Counted from the first letter of the stretch, positions 25,289 through 33,909 are shown. The stretch: 64,000 bases of DNA from Hyphomicrobiales bacterium (GCA_900465685.1 UEGR01000003.1:362997-426996); one strand, 5' to 3'. Program-made: numbers and translations. Notes: generated from the letters alone by a model not told the origin.

Positions 25289-27430
25289 ATGAACATCGCA
25301 AAGACACTTGATAACAGCAGGCAAACCAGAATCCGTTACCGCAATGCCGCCTTGTTGGGCTGCACGGCGCTGGCGCTCATCATGCCAGGCGTTGCTTCCG
25401 CTCAGGATGCGGCGGAGACGTCTGGTTCTACGACTGTTCTCCAGACCATTACCGTCGACGGCGCGGGCGGAAGCGACGACGATTCCAGGTCCATCGTTGC
25501 ACGTAAAACGACAATCGGCGGCAAGATTCCGGCTGAAATCCTCGATACGCCAGCCTCGGTTTCGGTGATCACGGCGAAGGAGATTCAGGACCGCAACGCG
25601 CAGACTGTCGAGCAGGTGTTGCAATATACATCTGGCGTCAACACAGACTTTTACGGTTCTGACGATCGCTTCGACTATTTCAAGATTCGTGGTTTCGACG
25701 CTTACACTTACCGCGATGGACTGGTGGTCGGCTCACCTTTTGGCGGCATCCGCGAAGAACCATTCGCCTATGAGCGTGTGGAAGTTCTGAAAGGTTCGAA
25801 CTCGTCAGGCTTCGGCGTTGCACAGCCCGGCGGTGCGGTGAACTATGTCACCAAGCGCCCCAAAAGCGAACGCTTCGGGGAAGCCTATATCACGGGCGGT
25901 TCCTACGAGCACAAGGAAGTCGGCGTCGATTTTGGCGACAACATCACCAAGGACGACACGCTTTCCTATCGCTTCACCGGCAAGTTTCAGGATGCCAATG
26001 CCGAATATGACTATTCGCGCAATGACGATAAATTCGTCATGGGTGGGCTGACCTGGCGGCCCGATGCAGCAACCAGCCTGACCGTAGTTTACGATCATCT
26101 TTACAAGAACGGCACGCCTGGCAGTGGCGGTCACCCCATTGGCACGGATTTCAGCCGAAGCCGCTTTTTTGGCGAGCCGGATTATAATTTCCGTGGCACG
26201 AAGCGCAATGCGCTCAGCGCCATGTTCGATCATGACTTCGGTAACGGTCTGAGCTTCAGCTCCAATGCACGCTACAGCAAGACGGACAGCGATTTCGGCT
26301 ATGCCTATATCGGTGGAACGCCGACAAATGGTTCGACAATCGCGGATCGCTATTTCTTCGGCAATGAAAGCTCCAACGAGCAATTCATCATCGATTCACA
26401 TTTTCTCTATGAGGCCAATTTCGACAATGTCGAAACCCGCACACTGGTTGGCCTTGAGTATAATAATTACAAGTCGACCAACGCGACGTCGTGGGGCGCG
26501 GCACCCGGCATAGACTGGACAAACCCCGTTTATACCGGCGGCCCGCTTTCCACCGCGCCCTATACGAGCAAGCGAAACAAGCAGAAGACCACAGGCCTTT
26601 ATCTCCAGCAGGATGTTGTCCTGTACGACAAGCTGATCTTCTCTGTGGGACTGCGCAATGACTGGCTGGACCTCACCGAAGAAAATCGGCTCACAAGCGT
26701 TACCGATAAAGGTGATCACAGCGATTTCAGCAAGCGCTTCGGTCTGACATACCGCATAACCGATGAACTCGCGACCTATGCCAGCTATGCGGAATCCGTC
26801 GCCCCGGCCGATGTCGGTGTCGAACCCACGACCGGCAAGCAGTATGAAATCGGTGTTAAATATCAGCCGGATGCTTTCCCGGCATTGTTCAGCGCTGCAA
26901 TCTACGATCTGACGAAGGAAAACTTCACCGTCTATGACAGCGTGACCTATCTGCCTTCCAGTGTCGAGAAAGTGCGGCATCGCGGTGTCGATCTTGAAGC
27001 GAAGGCGGAAGTCGCGCGCAACATCAACGTGATCGCGGCCTATAGCTATATCGACTCCAAGATCGAAGAGCCGGGCGGTGTTTACGACGGCAATCGTCTC
27101 GCCATGGTTCCAAAACACATGGCGTCCATCTGGGGCACCTATACGCTGGAAGGCGAAGGTGCGCGAGGCGACATGACCTTCGGTGTGGGCGCGCGTTACA
27201 TCAGCTCGTATTATCTGGGCAATGCGAACAACCCGACACCAAAAATCGGCATGGGCGAGTCCAGTGTCGTGGTTGATGCGTCGTTCAGCTACAATATCAA
27301 GGAAAACACCACGCTTCAGGTGAATGCGAGCAACCTGTTCGATGAGAAGCATGTCGCCAATGGCGGTTCCGGTGCCTACTTCTATAATCCGGGCCGCGAG
27401 ATCACGGCAACGCTGCGTCAGACGTGGTAA
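25289..27430 (+). CDS. TonB-dependent siderophore receptor (FhuA/FoxA type)
   Basis: A 713-residue outer-membrane receptor. Signal peptide to about residue 40 (CTALALIMPGVASAQDA). A TonB-box-like TVLQTITVDG lies at the mature N-terminus, the plug at ~75-185 (SVSVITAKEIQDRNAQTVEQVLQYTSGV; EEPFAYERVEVLKGSNSSGFG; PGGAVNYVTKRP), then a 22-strand barrel ending in NPGREITATLRQTW with the usual aromatic C-terminus. Takes up a ferric siderophore with TonB energy; hydroxamate types such as ferrichrome or ferrioxamine are typical for this subfamily. ATG at 25289; a TTG 45 bases earlier is less likely. Divergent from the ABC importer. Confidence 0.95.
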   Translation: MNIAKTLDNSRQTRIRYRNAALLGCTALALIMPGVASAQDAAETSGSTTVLQTITVDGAGGSDDDSRSIVARKTTIGGKIPAEILDTPASVSVITAKEIQDRNAQTVEQVLQYTSGVNTDFYGSDDRFDYFKIRGFDAYTYRDGLVVGSPFGGIREEPFAYERVEVLKGSNSSGFGVAQPGGAVNYVTKRPKSERFGEAYITGGSYEHKEVGVDFGDNITKDDTLSYRFTGKFQDANAEYDYSRNDDKFVMGGLTWRPDAATSLTVVYDHLYKNGTPGSGGHPIGTDFSRSRFFGEPDYNFRGTKRNALSAMFDHDFGNGLSFSSNARYSKTDSDFGYAYIGGTPTNGSTIADRYFFGNESSNEQFIIDSHFLYEANFDNVETRTLVGLEYNNYKSTNATSWGAAPGIDWTNPVYTGGPLSTAPYTSKRNKQKTTGLYLQQDVVLYDKLIFSVGLRNDWLDLTEENRLTSVTDKGDHSDFSKRFGLTYRITDELATYASYAESVAPADVGVEPTTGKQYEIGVKYQPDAFPALFSAAIYDLTKENFTVYDSVTYLPSSVEKVRHRGVDLEAKAEVARNINVIAAYSYIDSKIEEPGGVYDGNRLAMVPKHMASIWGTYTLEGEGARGDMTFGVGARYISSYYLGNANNPTPKIGMGESSVVVDASFSYNIKENTTLQVNASNLFDEKHVANGGSGAYFYNPGREITATLRQTW

Positions 27431-27437
27431 AAATCAG

Positions 27438-27469
27438 GCCCCATCCGGTGATATTCGGGTGGGGCTTTT
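27438..27469. terminator. Bidirectional terminator between receptor and AraC genes
   Basis: Stem GCCCCATCCG (27438-27447) / CGGGTGGGGC (27456-27465) with one G-T pair, loop of 8, T4 on the plus strand and ATTTTT on the minus strand. Serves both convergent genes. Confidence 0.85.
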
Positions 27470-27487
27470 CACAGCGCTGATATGGTT

Positions 27488-28390
27488 TTAGTCAGACTGG
27501 CGCTGCTGTAAACGACGCCATGCGGCAGGTGTTTCGCCGACAATTTGTCGAAAAGCCTTGGTGAGATGCGCCTGATCGGTAAAGCCAAGTTGGGCGGCAA
27601 CGCCTGCGACTGTCACTTCGCCGTTGCCGATCAATAGATCTCGCGCCAGATCAATGCGTTTGCCGAGCTGCCATTGCAGCGGGGTCTTTCCGGTCGTCTG
27701 CTTGAAGACGTTGGAAAACCAGCTTTCAGAGAGGCCCACAGTTGCGGCCATTTCGGCAACGCTGAGCCGCCCGTCGCTGCATGCATTGAAACGGGCATGA
27801 AGCTTGTTCATCTGTGCTTGGGTCAAACGGCCATAACCCTGGCTGTTCTCGTCTCCCGAAATATCGAGGAGACTGGCCAGAATGCTGCCAACAAGGCTTT
27901 CCGCGAAAAGCGCATGTTTCGAAGGGTTGGAGGTCTCATCCACCAGCAATCTGGCCAGTGTTTCGACAGCCCCGATATCCTGAATTTCTGCAGGACTTCG
28001 CAACGCCGCCATTGCCGCAGACGTGCCGACCGCCGGTGTCAGGAATTTGAGCAGCCGGTCTTTGTGAAAATGCAGGTTCAGATGCGAGAAGCGATGCATT
28101 GAAACTGTCTTCGTCCAAAGCGGCAGTCCTGCGGGCAGATAGATCGCACGCATCATCGGACGAAAATGCTGTTTCAGCGTGCTTTGCGTGTTGGATATGC
28201 TGATGTTCGACGACACATCATTGAAAAAGATCATGATGCGCGGATCGTCTGACAGAAAATAGCCGGTCGCGCCGGTCTGGCTCTCTGCTTCCCAAAACGC
28301 GCTGACCAGACCGTCGAACACGCGCCATTTGACAGGTGCGACCACCCGAATGCCTTCTGCGTGCCAGGTCATGGAATGCCAGAAGCTCAA
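27488..28390 (-). CDS. AraC-family transcriptional regulator
   Basis: A 300-residue regulator. The last ~100 residues are the double helix-turn-helix (DGRLSVAEMAATVGLSESWFSNVFKQTTGKTPLQWQLGKRIDLARDLL and VTVAGVAAQLGFTDQAHLTKAFRQIVGETPAAWRR); the N-terminal ~190 residues are a divergent sensor domain. The position beside the receptor suggests it senses the ferric siderophore, as PchR-type AraC regulators do; this is inference. The start is unclear: TTG 28390, with AAAGGA 11 bases upstream, or ATG 28372. Convergent with the receptor. Confidence 0.92.
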   Translation of the reverse strand: MSFWHSMTWHAEGIRVVAPVKWRVFDGLVSAFWEAESQTGATGYFLSDDPRIMIFFNDVSSNISISNTQSTLKQHFRPMMRAIYLPAGLPLWTKTVSMHRFSHLNLHFHKDRLLKFLTPAVGTSAAMAALRSPAEIQDIGAVETLARLLVDETSNPSKHALFAESLVGSILASLLDISGDENSQGYGRLTQAQMNKLHARFNACSDGRLSVAEMAATVGLSESWFSNVFKQTTGKTPLQWQLGKRIDLARDLLIGNGEVTVAGVAAQLGFTDQAHLTKAFRQIVGETPAAWRRLQQRQSD

Positions 28391-28553
28391 CCTCGGAACC
28401 GTCCTTTCGGGAAGATCAAAAGGGTATCCCGCAGGTAGGAACAGGCAGGTATATCCCCATTTAATATGAGGATAACTATCATGTTTTTACATCATGGCAA
28501 GCCGATATTCAAACTTGCCATGATGGGAGCCAACAGTGTCGGCTGCTAAATCG

Positions 28554-29471
28554 CTACTGCGTTGGGTTTTCTTCCACCAGAGCCGCGGTCGGATCGGAGG
28601 TCGCCAAGGCGGGTGGACCTTCCACCCCACGCTGACGTTCACGAATGAATGTGAACAAGCCGGAGATGACGATCAGCACGATACCGATCAGCATCGCCAT
28701 GTCGATATGATCATGGAAGACGAAATAGCCAAACAGGATCGCCCAGATCATCTGGCTATATTGCGGCGAGGCAATTGCACTGGCGGGAGCGTGATTGGCC
28801 GCCAGCATTAGAAGGATATTGGCGAGTGCTGCGAGAAGGCCATATCCGGCAAGATAAACCCACTGCATTGTGTCAGGAGCCTGATAGGTGGGCAGCATCA
28901 ATGCGCCGCAAATGACAATGGGGCCGACAAGGCCGCTTGTATAAAGCGAGATGCGTTTTTCGCTTTTTCCCATCACGCGGAAAATGATGATGCCGACTGC
29001 ACCGCCCATGCCGCCGGCGAGGGCACCGAGGTGGCCGATGGACAATTCACGGAAACCGGGGCGCAGCACCACCAGGACACCAGCAAAGCCGATGGCAACT
29101 GCCAGCCAACGTCGCCAGCCGACCTGCTCCTTGAGGAAAACGACCGACAATATGGTGACGAAGGCCGGAAGCAGGAAAATCAGCGCGAAGGCTTCGGCCA
29201 TGGAAAGATGCGTGAATGCCGTAACGCTGCCCACGACACCCATGGTCGCCGTGACCGTGCGCAGAAGCCACATCTTCACATTTGTGGTTCGAAACATATC
29301 GAGCCAGTTGTCGCCGGCTTTTTTGGTGAAGGGGACGGCAAGCAGGCCAAGTACAGCGCCGAAAAAGGCAGTTTCATAAGGAGACAGCGAGCCGTCAATG
29401 AACTTGACGCAGGCATCGCTGACGGCGAATGCGGCGTAGGAAGCAAACGCGAGGAAAATTCCGTAAAGCAT
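28554..29471 (-). CDS. DMT-superfamily transporter, two EamA domains
   Basis: A 305-residue inner-membrane protein with ten predicted TM helices in two EamA repeats (residues ~5-135 and ~145-280). Typical features are SDACVKFIDGSLSPYETAFFGAVLGL, AEAFALIFLLPAFVTILSVVFLKEQVGWRRW and HAPASAIASPQYSQMIWAILFGYFVFHDHID. Members export amino acids or other metabolites; substrate unknown. A ~30-residue hydrophilic tail follows the last helix. Stands alone on the minus strand, after the AraC gene's start by 163 bases. Confidence 0.93.
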   Translation of the reverse strand: MLYGIFLAFASYAAFAVSDACVKFIDGSLSPYETAFFGAVLGLLAVPFTKKAGDNWLDMFRTTNVKMWLLRTVTATMGVVGSVTAFTHLSMAEAFALIFLLPAFVTILSVVFLKEQVGWRRWLAVAIGFAGVLVVLRPGFRELSIGHLGALAGGMGGAVGIIIFRVMGKSEKRISLYTSGLVGPIVICGALMLPTYQAPDTMQWVYLAGYGLLAALANILLMLAANHAPASAIASPQYSQMIWAILFGYFVFHDHIDMAMLIGIVLIVISGLFTFIRERQRGVEGPPALATSDPTAALVEENPTQ

Positions 29472-29736
29472 GGCAATGTCCGTAAAAACGGGTCCGAAAG
29501 CGTGGAGGCCGAAAGAGGGGGAGGAGGCTCTTTCCCGATCTAATCGATTGGAGGCGCTTTGGCAAAAGACATTTTAGTAAAAATCGACCTCGCGCCAGTA
29601 TAAATTGAGAGGAGCGATTTCGCCTTTTTCAAGGCTTCGAGCCCTCGCGAAAACGCATGCCTCATTTGCAATCATATCCGTGGTGGAAATTTAGACAAAC
29701 GCCTATTTGAACATCATCCAAACGAGGAGAGAGCAA

Positions 29737-29874
29737 ATGAACATTCGTCAGAAATTCCAACAGTATGTATCCCGTCGCCGTGCAGTTCGTGAACTCGGTG
29801 CAATGGACGACCATCTTCTTGCCGACATCGGTGTTTCGCGTTCGCAGATCCAGAGCGCCGTATTCGGTCGATAA
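29737..29874 (+). CDS. DUF1127 small protein
   Basis: A 45-residue Arg-rich protein (MNIRQKFQQYVSRRRAVREL then GAMDDHLLADIGVSRSQI) matching DUF1127, including the LxxLxDIGxxRxxI core. The ribosome site GAGGAGAG lies 6-12 bases upstream of ATG 29737. DUF1127 proteins in related alphaproteobacteria affect phosphate, carbon or sRNA-linked stress physiology; the exact role here is unknown. Monocistronic with its own terminator. Confidence 0.9.
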   Translation: MNIRQKFQQYVSRRRAVRELGAMDDHLLADIGVSRSQIQSAVFGR

Positions 29875-29932
29875 GTGCGTATGGAGCGTCTTTCCAAGGG
29901 CCGCCCGTCAAGTACAATCGAAATAAAGTGAC

Positions 29933-29970
29933 AAAGCGTCGGTCTCCAGTCCCGGCGCTTTTGCTTTTTT
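29933..29970 (+). terminator. Terminator of the DUF1127 gene
   Basis: Stem AAAGCGTCGG (29933-29942) / CCGGCGCTTT (29952-29961) with one T-G pair, 9-base loop, followed by TGCTTTTTT. Confidence 0.85.
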
Positions 29971-30449
29971 AGCTATACCGAAAACAGTATTTTAGATTTT
30001 TCTGGTACGTTCAGCGCTTTCTCGCTGGCAAAGTTTTCCAACACCGATCGAAATAAATATTCTTGGACGAGCGACAGACATGTCGAGCGCGCGGATTGTC
30101 GTCTGGTCTTCTTTCACCCCTTTTATTAGGGGTAAAATCGCATATGGGACATTTATGATCTCGATATGAGACAACTTCGAATTGTTTATTATGCGGCCCC
30201 TCATATACTCAATCTCGCGGGGGCTGATGATGAAGGGCGCACCACGATCGAGATGTTCCGATCTCGGGTGTTCTTCATCATCACATTCTTTTCCCACCAA
30301 TGACTATTCAAGCGATTATTACAGCGGCTTTGCCGTAATATTGTGTGAAAATAACTATACTGAGACTGGCATCCTTGCGCATCGGGCGATCAGATTGCTA
30401 ACTGATCGCCCGATGACATTAAAGCTCGCAAGACGATGGGGCTCGCAAG
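29971..30449. other. AT-richer intergenic region
   Basis: About 480 bases before the DUF2938 gene, visibly AT-richer than the surroundings. Apart from the doubtful LuxR-like remnant on the minus strand I see no gene. It has the look of a decayed region. A short inverted repeat GATCGCCCGATG / CGGGCGATC occurs at 30382-30416. Confidence 0.4.
29992..30300 (-). pseudogene. Possible degenerate LuxR-type helix-turn-helix remnant
   Basis: An open frame of 102 codons with a TTG start. It contains ISPREIEYMR, then SKLSHIEIINVPYAILPLIKGV, then DQTTIRALDMSVAR. In order and spacing these resemble the LSPREIEVLR, recognition-helix and D-Q-T-AIRAL parts of a GerE/LuxR domain, but with the central turn shortened and the GKS-EIA motif lost. 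There is no sensor domain or ribosome site. I take it as a decayed relic or chance likeness; low confidence. Confidence 0.25.
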
Positions 30450-30938
30450 ATGATGGACCTTTTTTGGCGTGGTATCCTGATTGGGATCGGCGCAACAGTC
30501 GTGATGGATATTTGGGCAATCGTACTGGCTGCCATGCCGGGACAGTCGCTTCCGAACTGGGGACGGGTTGGTCGCTGGTTCTGGCATCTGCGCGAAGGTC
30601 AGATTTTCCACGATGACATCGGCAAGGCCACACCCTACCGGCACGAAGTCGCGCTTGGCTGGATCGGCCATTATGTCGTCGGCATTCTCTACGGCGTGAT
30701 TTTTGCATTTTATGGCGGGGCGGCGTGGTTCGAGAACCCCGTCTTTCTTCCGGCCTGGATCTTTGGCATACTCACCGTCGCGGCTGGCTGGTTTTTGTTG
30801 CAGCCAGGACTTGGAATCGGGTGGGCAGCATCCCGTCTGCCGAATGCGCAGCATGTCCGTATTATGAACCTTGTTGCGCACACATTCTTTGCGCTTGGTC
30901 TGTATGCGACCGCGCTATTGCTGAAAAGCGTTTTCTAA
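30450..30938 (+). CDS. DUF2938 membrane protein
   Basis: A 162-residue integral membrane protein with four predicted TM helices matching DUF2938: N-terminal GILIGIGATVVMDIWA, the central GRVGRWFWHLREGQIFHDDIGKA.P.RHEVALGWIGHYVVGILYGVIFAF pattern, and the C-terminal LPNAQHVRIMNLVAHTFFALGLY. No function is known for the family. Two adjacent ATGs (30450, 30453); ribosome site weak. Followed by a strong terminator. Confidence 0.88.
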   Translation: MMDLFWRGILIGIGATVVMDIWAIVLAAMPGQSLPNWGRVGRWFWHLREGQIFHDDIGKATPYRHEVALGWIGHYVVGILYGVIFAFYGGAAWFENPVFLPAWIFGILTVAAGWFLLQPGLGIGWAASRLPNAQHVRIMNLVAHTFFALGLYATALLLKSVF

Positions 30939-30955
30939 TCAATGGGTTGAAAACT

Positions 30956-30985
30956 GCGTCCGCCGCCGAGGTGGGCGCTTTTTTT
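30956..30985 (+). terminator. Terminator of the DUF2938 gene
   Basis: Stem GCGTCCGCC (30956-30964) / GGTGGGCGC (30970-30978), loop GCCGA, followed by seven T. Confidence 0.9.
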
Positions 30986-31296
30986 GAAGCACTTTCAAAT
31001 ATTTCCCGACAAATGGGGAACTGGCGTCGGCGCGCAAGTCAGTCCACACTCCATCAAGTCAATAAATAGGCATTCTCAAGGCAGAATTGTGTACGGATCG
31101 CGGTAGGGAACTGTGCTTTGTCTGCAATGAGGTGTAAGGGGAACCAGTCCGTCCGTGCAAAATGCGGCGGCGTCTAACATTTTGGCAATCCCACAGGGTT
31201 TGCTCCATTCTGTATTCCGTGGCGGCGCAGCAAATCTGTCCGTGGCGGAATTGGCGTGGGCACCCGAGAAACGGGCCTACTTGCCTCGGAGGAACG
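30986..31296 (+). promoter_or_regulatory. Leader region of the purine permease gene, possible structured RNA
   Basis: About 310 bases with no gene. Close to the ribosome site is a nested hairpin: GTGGG (31256-31260), then CCCG (31263-31266), loop, CGGG (31272-31275), CCTAC (31276-31280). The Shine-Dalgarno GGAGGA (31288-31293) follows 7 bases later. A purine-sensing RNA would be plausible here, but I cannot match a known riboswitch consensus with confidence. Confidence 0.35.
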
Positions 31297-32589
31297 ATGC
31301 TCGAAAAGCTGTTCAAGTTACAGGAACACGGCACCAACGCGCGGACGGAAATCATCGCCGGCGTGACGACCTTCCTGACGATGTCCTACATCATCTTCGT
31401 CAACCCGGATATCCTGTCCACCACGGGCATGGATAAAAGCGCGGTTTTCGTGGCGACCTGTCTCGCCGCCGCGCTCGGTTCGATCATCATGGCGCTTGTC
31501 GCCAACTGGCCGATCGGCATGGCGCCCGGCATGGGCCTCAACGCGTTCTTCGCGTTCACGGTCGTTGGAGCCATGGGCTTCAGCTGGCAGCAGGCGCTCG
31601 GTGCGGTTTTCATTTCCGGCGTCATCTTCCTTCTTCTGACGGTAACGGGTATCCGCCGCTGGCTGGTGGAAGGCATTCCGCATTCGCTTCGAAGCGCGAT
31701 TGCAGCCGGTATCGGTATGTTCCTGGCGCTCATCGGCTTGAAAACCGCAGGCGTCGTGGTTGGCAATGAAGCAACGCTCGTTGGCCTTGGCGATCTGACC
31801 AAAGCCGGTACGCTGCTTGCTATCGCCGGTTTCTTCATCATCGCTGTTCTGGATGCGCTCAAGGTTCGCGGTTCGATCCTGATCGGCATTCTGGTTATTA
31901 CGATTGCGTCGATTGCGCTCGGCATCAGCCAGTTCAATGGCGTGTTCTCCGCACCGCCAAGCCTTGCGCCAACCTTTCTGCAGCTTGATGTTATGGGCGC
32001 GCTCCATACCGGCATTCTGCACGTGATCCTTGTCTTCGTGCTGGTGGAAGTGTTCGACGCTACGGGTACGCTGATCGGCGTCGCCAAGCGTGGCGGCCTG
32101 ATCGAACCGGGCAAGCCGAACCGCCTCGGTCGCGCGCTCTTTGCCGACAGCACGGCCATTCTCGGCGGCTCGCTGCTGGGCACCTCGTCCACGACGGCTT
32201 ATGTCGAAAGCGCTTCTGGCGTTCAGGCAGGTGGTCGTACCGGTCTTACGGCTCTGGTCGTGGCGCTGCTGTTCCTGGCTGCCCTGTTCATTTCGCCGCT
32301 CGCCGGTTCGGTCCCTGCTTACGCAACCGCACCTGCGCTGATCTATGTGGCTTGCCTCATGATGCGCGAACTGACCGAAATCGATTGGCAGGACATTACG
32401 GAAGCAACGCCAGCTGCGCTTACCGCACTGGCTATTCCGCTGACCTATTCGATTGCTAACGGTCTTGCCTTCGGCTTCATCAGCTATGTCGTGCTCAAGG
32501 CCTTCACCGGCAAGGCACGCGAGGTTCATCTTGCAACCTGGCTGGTCGCCGCCCTGTTTGTGATCCGCTTCGCGTTCTTCGCAGAATAG
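31297..32589 (+). CDS. NCS2 purine permease (AzgA/PbuG type)
   Basis: A 430-residue inner-membrane proton symporter for adenine, guanine or hypoxanthine. Family marks: NARTEIIAGVTTFLTMSYIIFVNP at the N-terminus, WPIGMAPGMGLNAFFAFTVV, the VLVEVFDATGTLIGVAKRGGL motif and GTSSTTAYVESASGVQAGGRTGLTALV. The start is ATG 31297 behind GGAGGA; the frame is open further upstream but without family sequence. The deaminase gene follows after 61 bases, separated by a hairpin, suggesting one purine-salvage unit. Confidence 0.95.
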   Translation: MLEKLFKLQEHGTNARTEIIAGVTTFLTMSYIIFVNPDILSTTGMDKSAVFVATCLAAALGSIIMALVANWPIGMAPGMGLNAFFAFTVVGAMGFSWQQALGAVFISGVIFLLLTVTGIRRWLVEGIPHSLRSAIAAGIGMFLALIGLKTAGVVVGNEATLVGLGDLTKAGTLLAIAGFFIIAVLDALKVRGSILIGILVITIASIALGISQFNGVFSAPPSLAPTFLQLDVMGALHTGILHVILVFVLVEVFDATGTLIGVAKRGGLIEPGKPNRLGRALFADSTAILGGSLLGTSSTTAYVESASGVQAGGRTGLTALVVALLFLAALFISPLAGSVPAYATAPALIYVACLMMRELTEIDWQDITEATPAALTALAIPLTYSIANGLAFGFISYVVLKAFTGKAREVHLATWLVAALFVIRFAFFAE

Positions 32590-32597
32590 TCTTGTAA

Positions 32598-32619
32598 CGC
32601 CGGGCGTTCGCGCCCGGCG
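32598..32619 (+). terminator. Hairpin between purine permease and deaminase genes
   Basis: Perfect stem CGCCGGGCG (32598-32606) / CGCCCGGCG (32611-32619) with a TTCG tetraloop. Only ATTTCT follows, so it may attenuate or protect the transcript rather than fully terminate. Confidence 0.65.
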
Positions 32620-32650
32620 CATTTCTCGATGGTAGATGAGGAGAGAGCCT

Positions 32651-33250
32651 TTGCAGTCGAATGATCTGAAGCTTCTGGAGCGACTGATTGAAGTCCTTGA
32701 GAACAATATCATCCCGCTGACGGAAAAAGGCGTTGCCGCTGGCAACAAGATTTTCGGCGCAGCCCTGCTGCAAAAGTCCGATCTTTCGCTTGTTCTGGCC
32801 GAAACCAACAATGAGACGGAAAATCCGCTTTGGCATGGTGAAGTACACACGCTGAAGCGCTTTTATGAAATGCCTGAAAAGGGCAGACCGAACACCAGGG
32901 ATATGGTGTTCTTTTCAACCCATGAGCCATGCTCGATGTGCCTCTCGGCTATCACCTGGAGCGGCTTCGACAATTTCTATTATCTGTTCAGCCATGAAGA
33001 TTCGCGCGATGCATTTTCCATCCCGCACGATCTGAAAATTCTGAAAGAAGTCTTCACGCTTGAACCGGGCGGCTATAATCGCGACAATGCCTTCTGGCAT
33101 AGCCATTCCCTGCCCAAGTTGGTTGCAGCCTTGCCGGAGCCGGATCGGTCGCGGCTTGAAAAGCGCCTTGATGCCATTCGCGCCAAATATGATGCAATGT
33201 CCGGTGCCTATCAGTCCCAGAAAGATGGCAACGCGATCCCGCTGAACTAA
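32651..33250 (+). CDS. Cytidine/guanine deaminase-like zinc hydrolase
   Basis: A 199-residue member of the cytidine-deaminase fold. Zinc-site motifs are intact: HGE (residues 62-64, catalytic Glu64) and PCSMC (Cys94 and Cys97). The flanks (NNETENPLWHGEVHTLKRFYEMP, STHEPCSMCLSAITWSGFDNFYYLFSHEDSRDAF) are typical of the nucleoside/guanine-deaminase subgroup rather than TadA. TTG at 32651 has AGGAGAGAG just upstream; the ATG five codons earlier has no ribosome site. Next to a purine permease, so a purine or modified-purine substrate is likely; not proven. Confidence 0.88.
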   Translation: MQSNDLKLLERLIEVLENNIIPLTEKGVAAGNKIFGAALLQKSDLSLVLAETNNETENPLWHGEVHTLKRFYEMPEKGRPNTRDMVFFSTHEPCSMCLSAITWSGFDNFYYLFSHEDSRDAFSIPHDLKILKEVFTLEPGGYNRDNAFWHSHSLPKLVAALPEPDRSRLEKRLDAIRAKYDAMSGAYQSQKDGNAIPLN

Positions 33251-33408
33251 GAGCCTTTGCGCCAAGGCGGATTATTTTCCACGGAAGCTTGACAGGTCGA
33301 CGGGTTACGCCGCACATCGCTCGTGTTGCGTGATCCGTTTTGTTTTTGCGAAGATTGTTTGACTTCGCACGCCGATGCCAGCGCGTCGGCAAGCCTGTGA
33401 GGATATTG

Positions 33409-33909
33409 ATGCTGCGTATGATTGTTATGGGCGTTTCGGGGTCCGGAAAGTCCACTGTCGGCGAGAAGATTGCTGCCGAATTGCAGTTGCCCTTTCTGGA
33501 AGGGGATTCGCTACACCCAAAGGCCAATGTCGATAAAATGTCGGCAGGTATCCCGCTTCAGGACGAAGATCGCTGGCCTTGGCTGGACAAGATTGGCGAA
33601 CACCTTGCCGCAGCAAATGATGGCATCGTCGTTTCCTGTTCGGCGCTGAAAGCAGTCTATCGTGACCGTTTGCGCGCCGCTGCCGGAGCGCCGGTTATGA
33701 TCATTTTTCTCGACGGCACTTTCGAAGTTCTCCATGAGCATATGGGTCACCGTACAGGCCATTTCATGCCGGTCGCCATGCTCGAAAGCCAGATTGCAAC
33801 GCTGGAAAGCCCGGTGGGTGAGCCGCTTGTTTTCCGCGCTGATGTAGCCGACCCGGTGGAGAAGATCGTGGCGGAAAGCCTCGCCTGGATCCGCGCCCAG
33901 AAACTCTAG
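33409..33909 (+). CDS. gntK: Gluconokinase
   Basis: A 166-residue kinase making 6-phosphogluconate from gluconate and ATP. P-loop GVSGSGKST at residues ~7-15, substrate region EGDSLHPKANVDKMSAGIPLQDEDRWPWLD and the later VSCSALKAVYRDRLR and HFMPVAMLESQIATLE. ATG at 33409 with GAGGA 6 bases upstream. Feeds the Entner-Doudoroff or pentose phosphate pathway. With pqq genes in the window, periplasmic PQQ glucose oxidation could supply gluconate; inference. Its stop overlaps that of the convergent SLC13 gene by 3 bases. Confidence 0.95.
   Translation: MLRMIVMGVSGSGKSTVGEKIAAELQLPFLEGDSLHPKANVDKMSAGIPLQDEDRWPWLDKIGEHLAAANDGIVVSCSALKAVYRDRLRAAAGAPVMIIFLDGTFEVLHEHMGHRTGHFMPVAMLESQIATLESPVGEPLVFRADVADPVEKIVAESLAWIRAQKL

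Noticed and set aside
25013-25624. Minus-strand open frame of 203 codons overlapping the receptor start
   Set aside because: Overlaps the signal peptide region of the TonB-dependent receptor in antisense and shows no family features.
31318-32850. Long minus-strand open frame of 510 codons
   Set aside because: Antisense to the well-supported purine permease and deaminase genes; composition is the complement of their coding bias.
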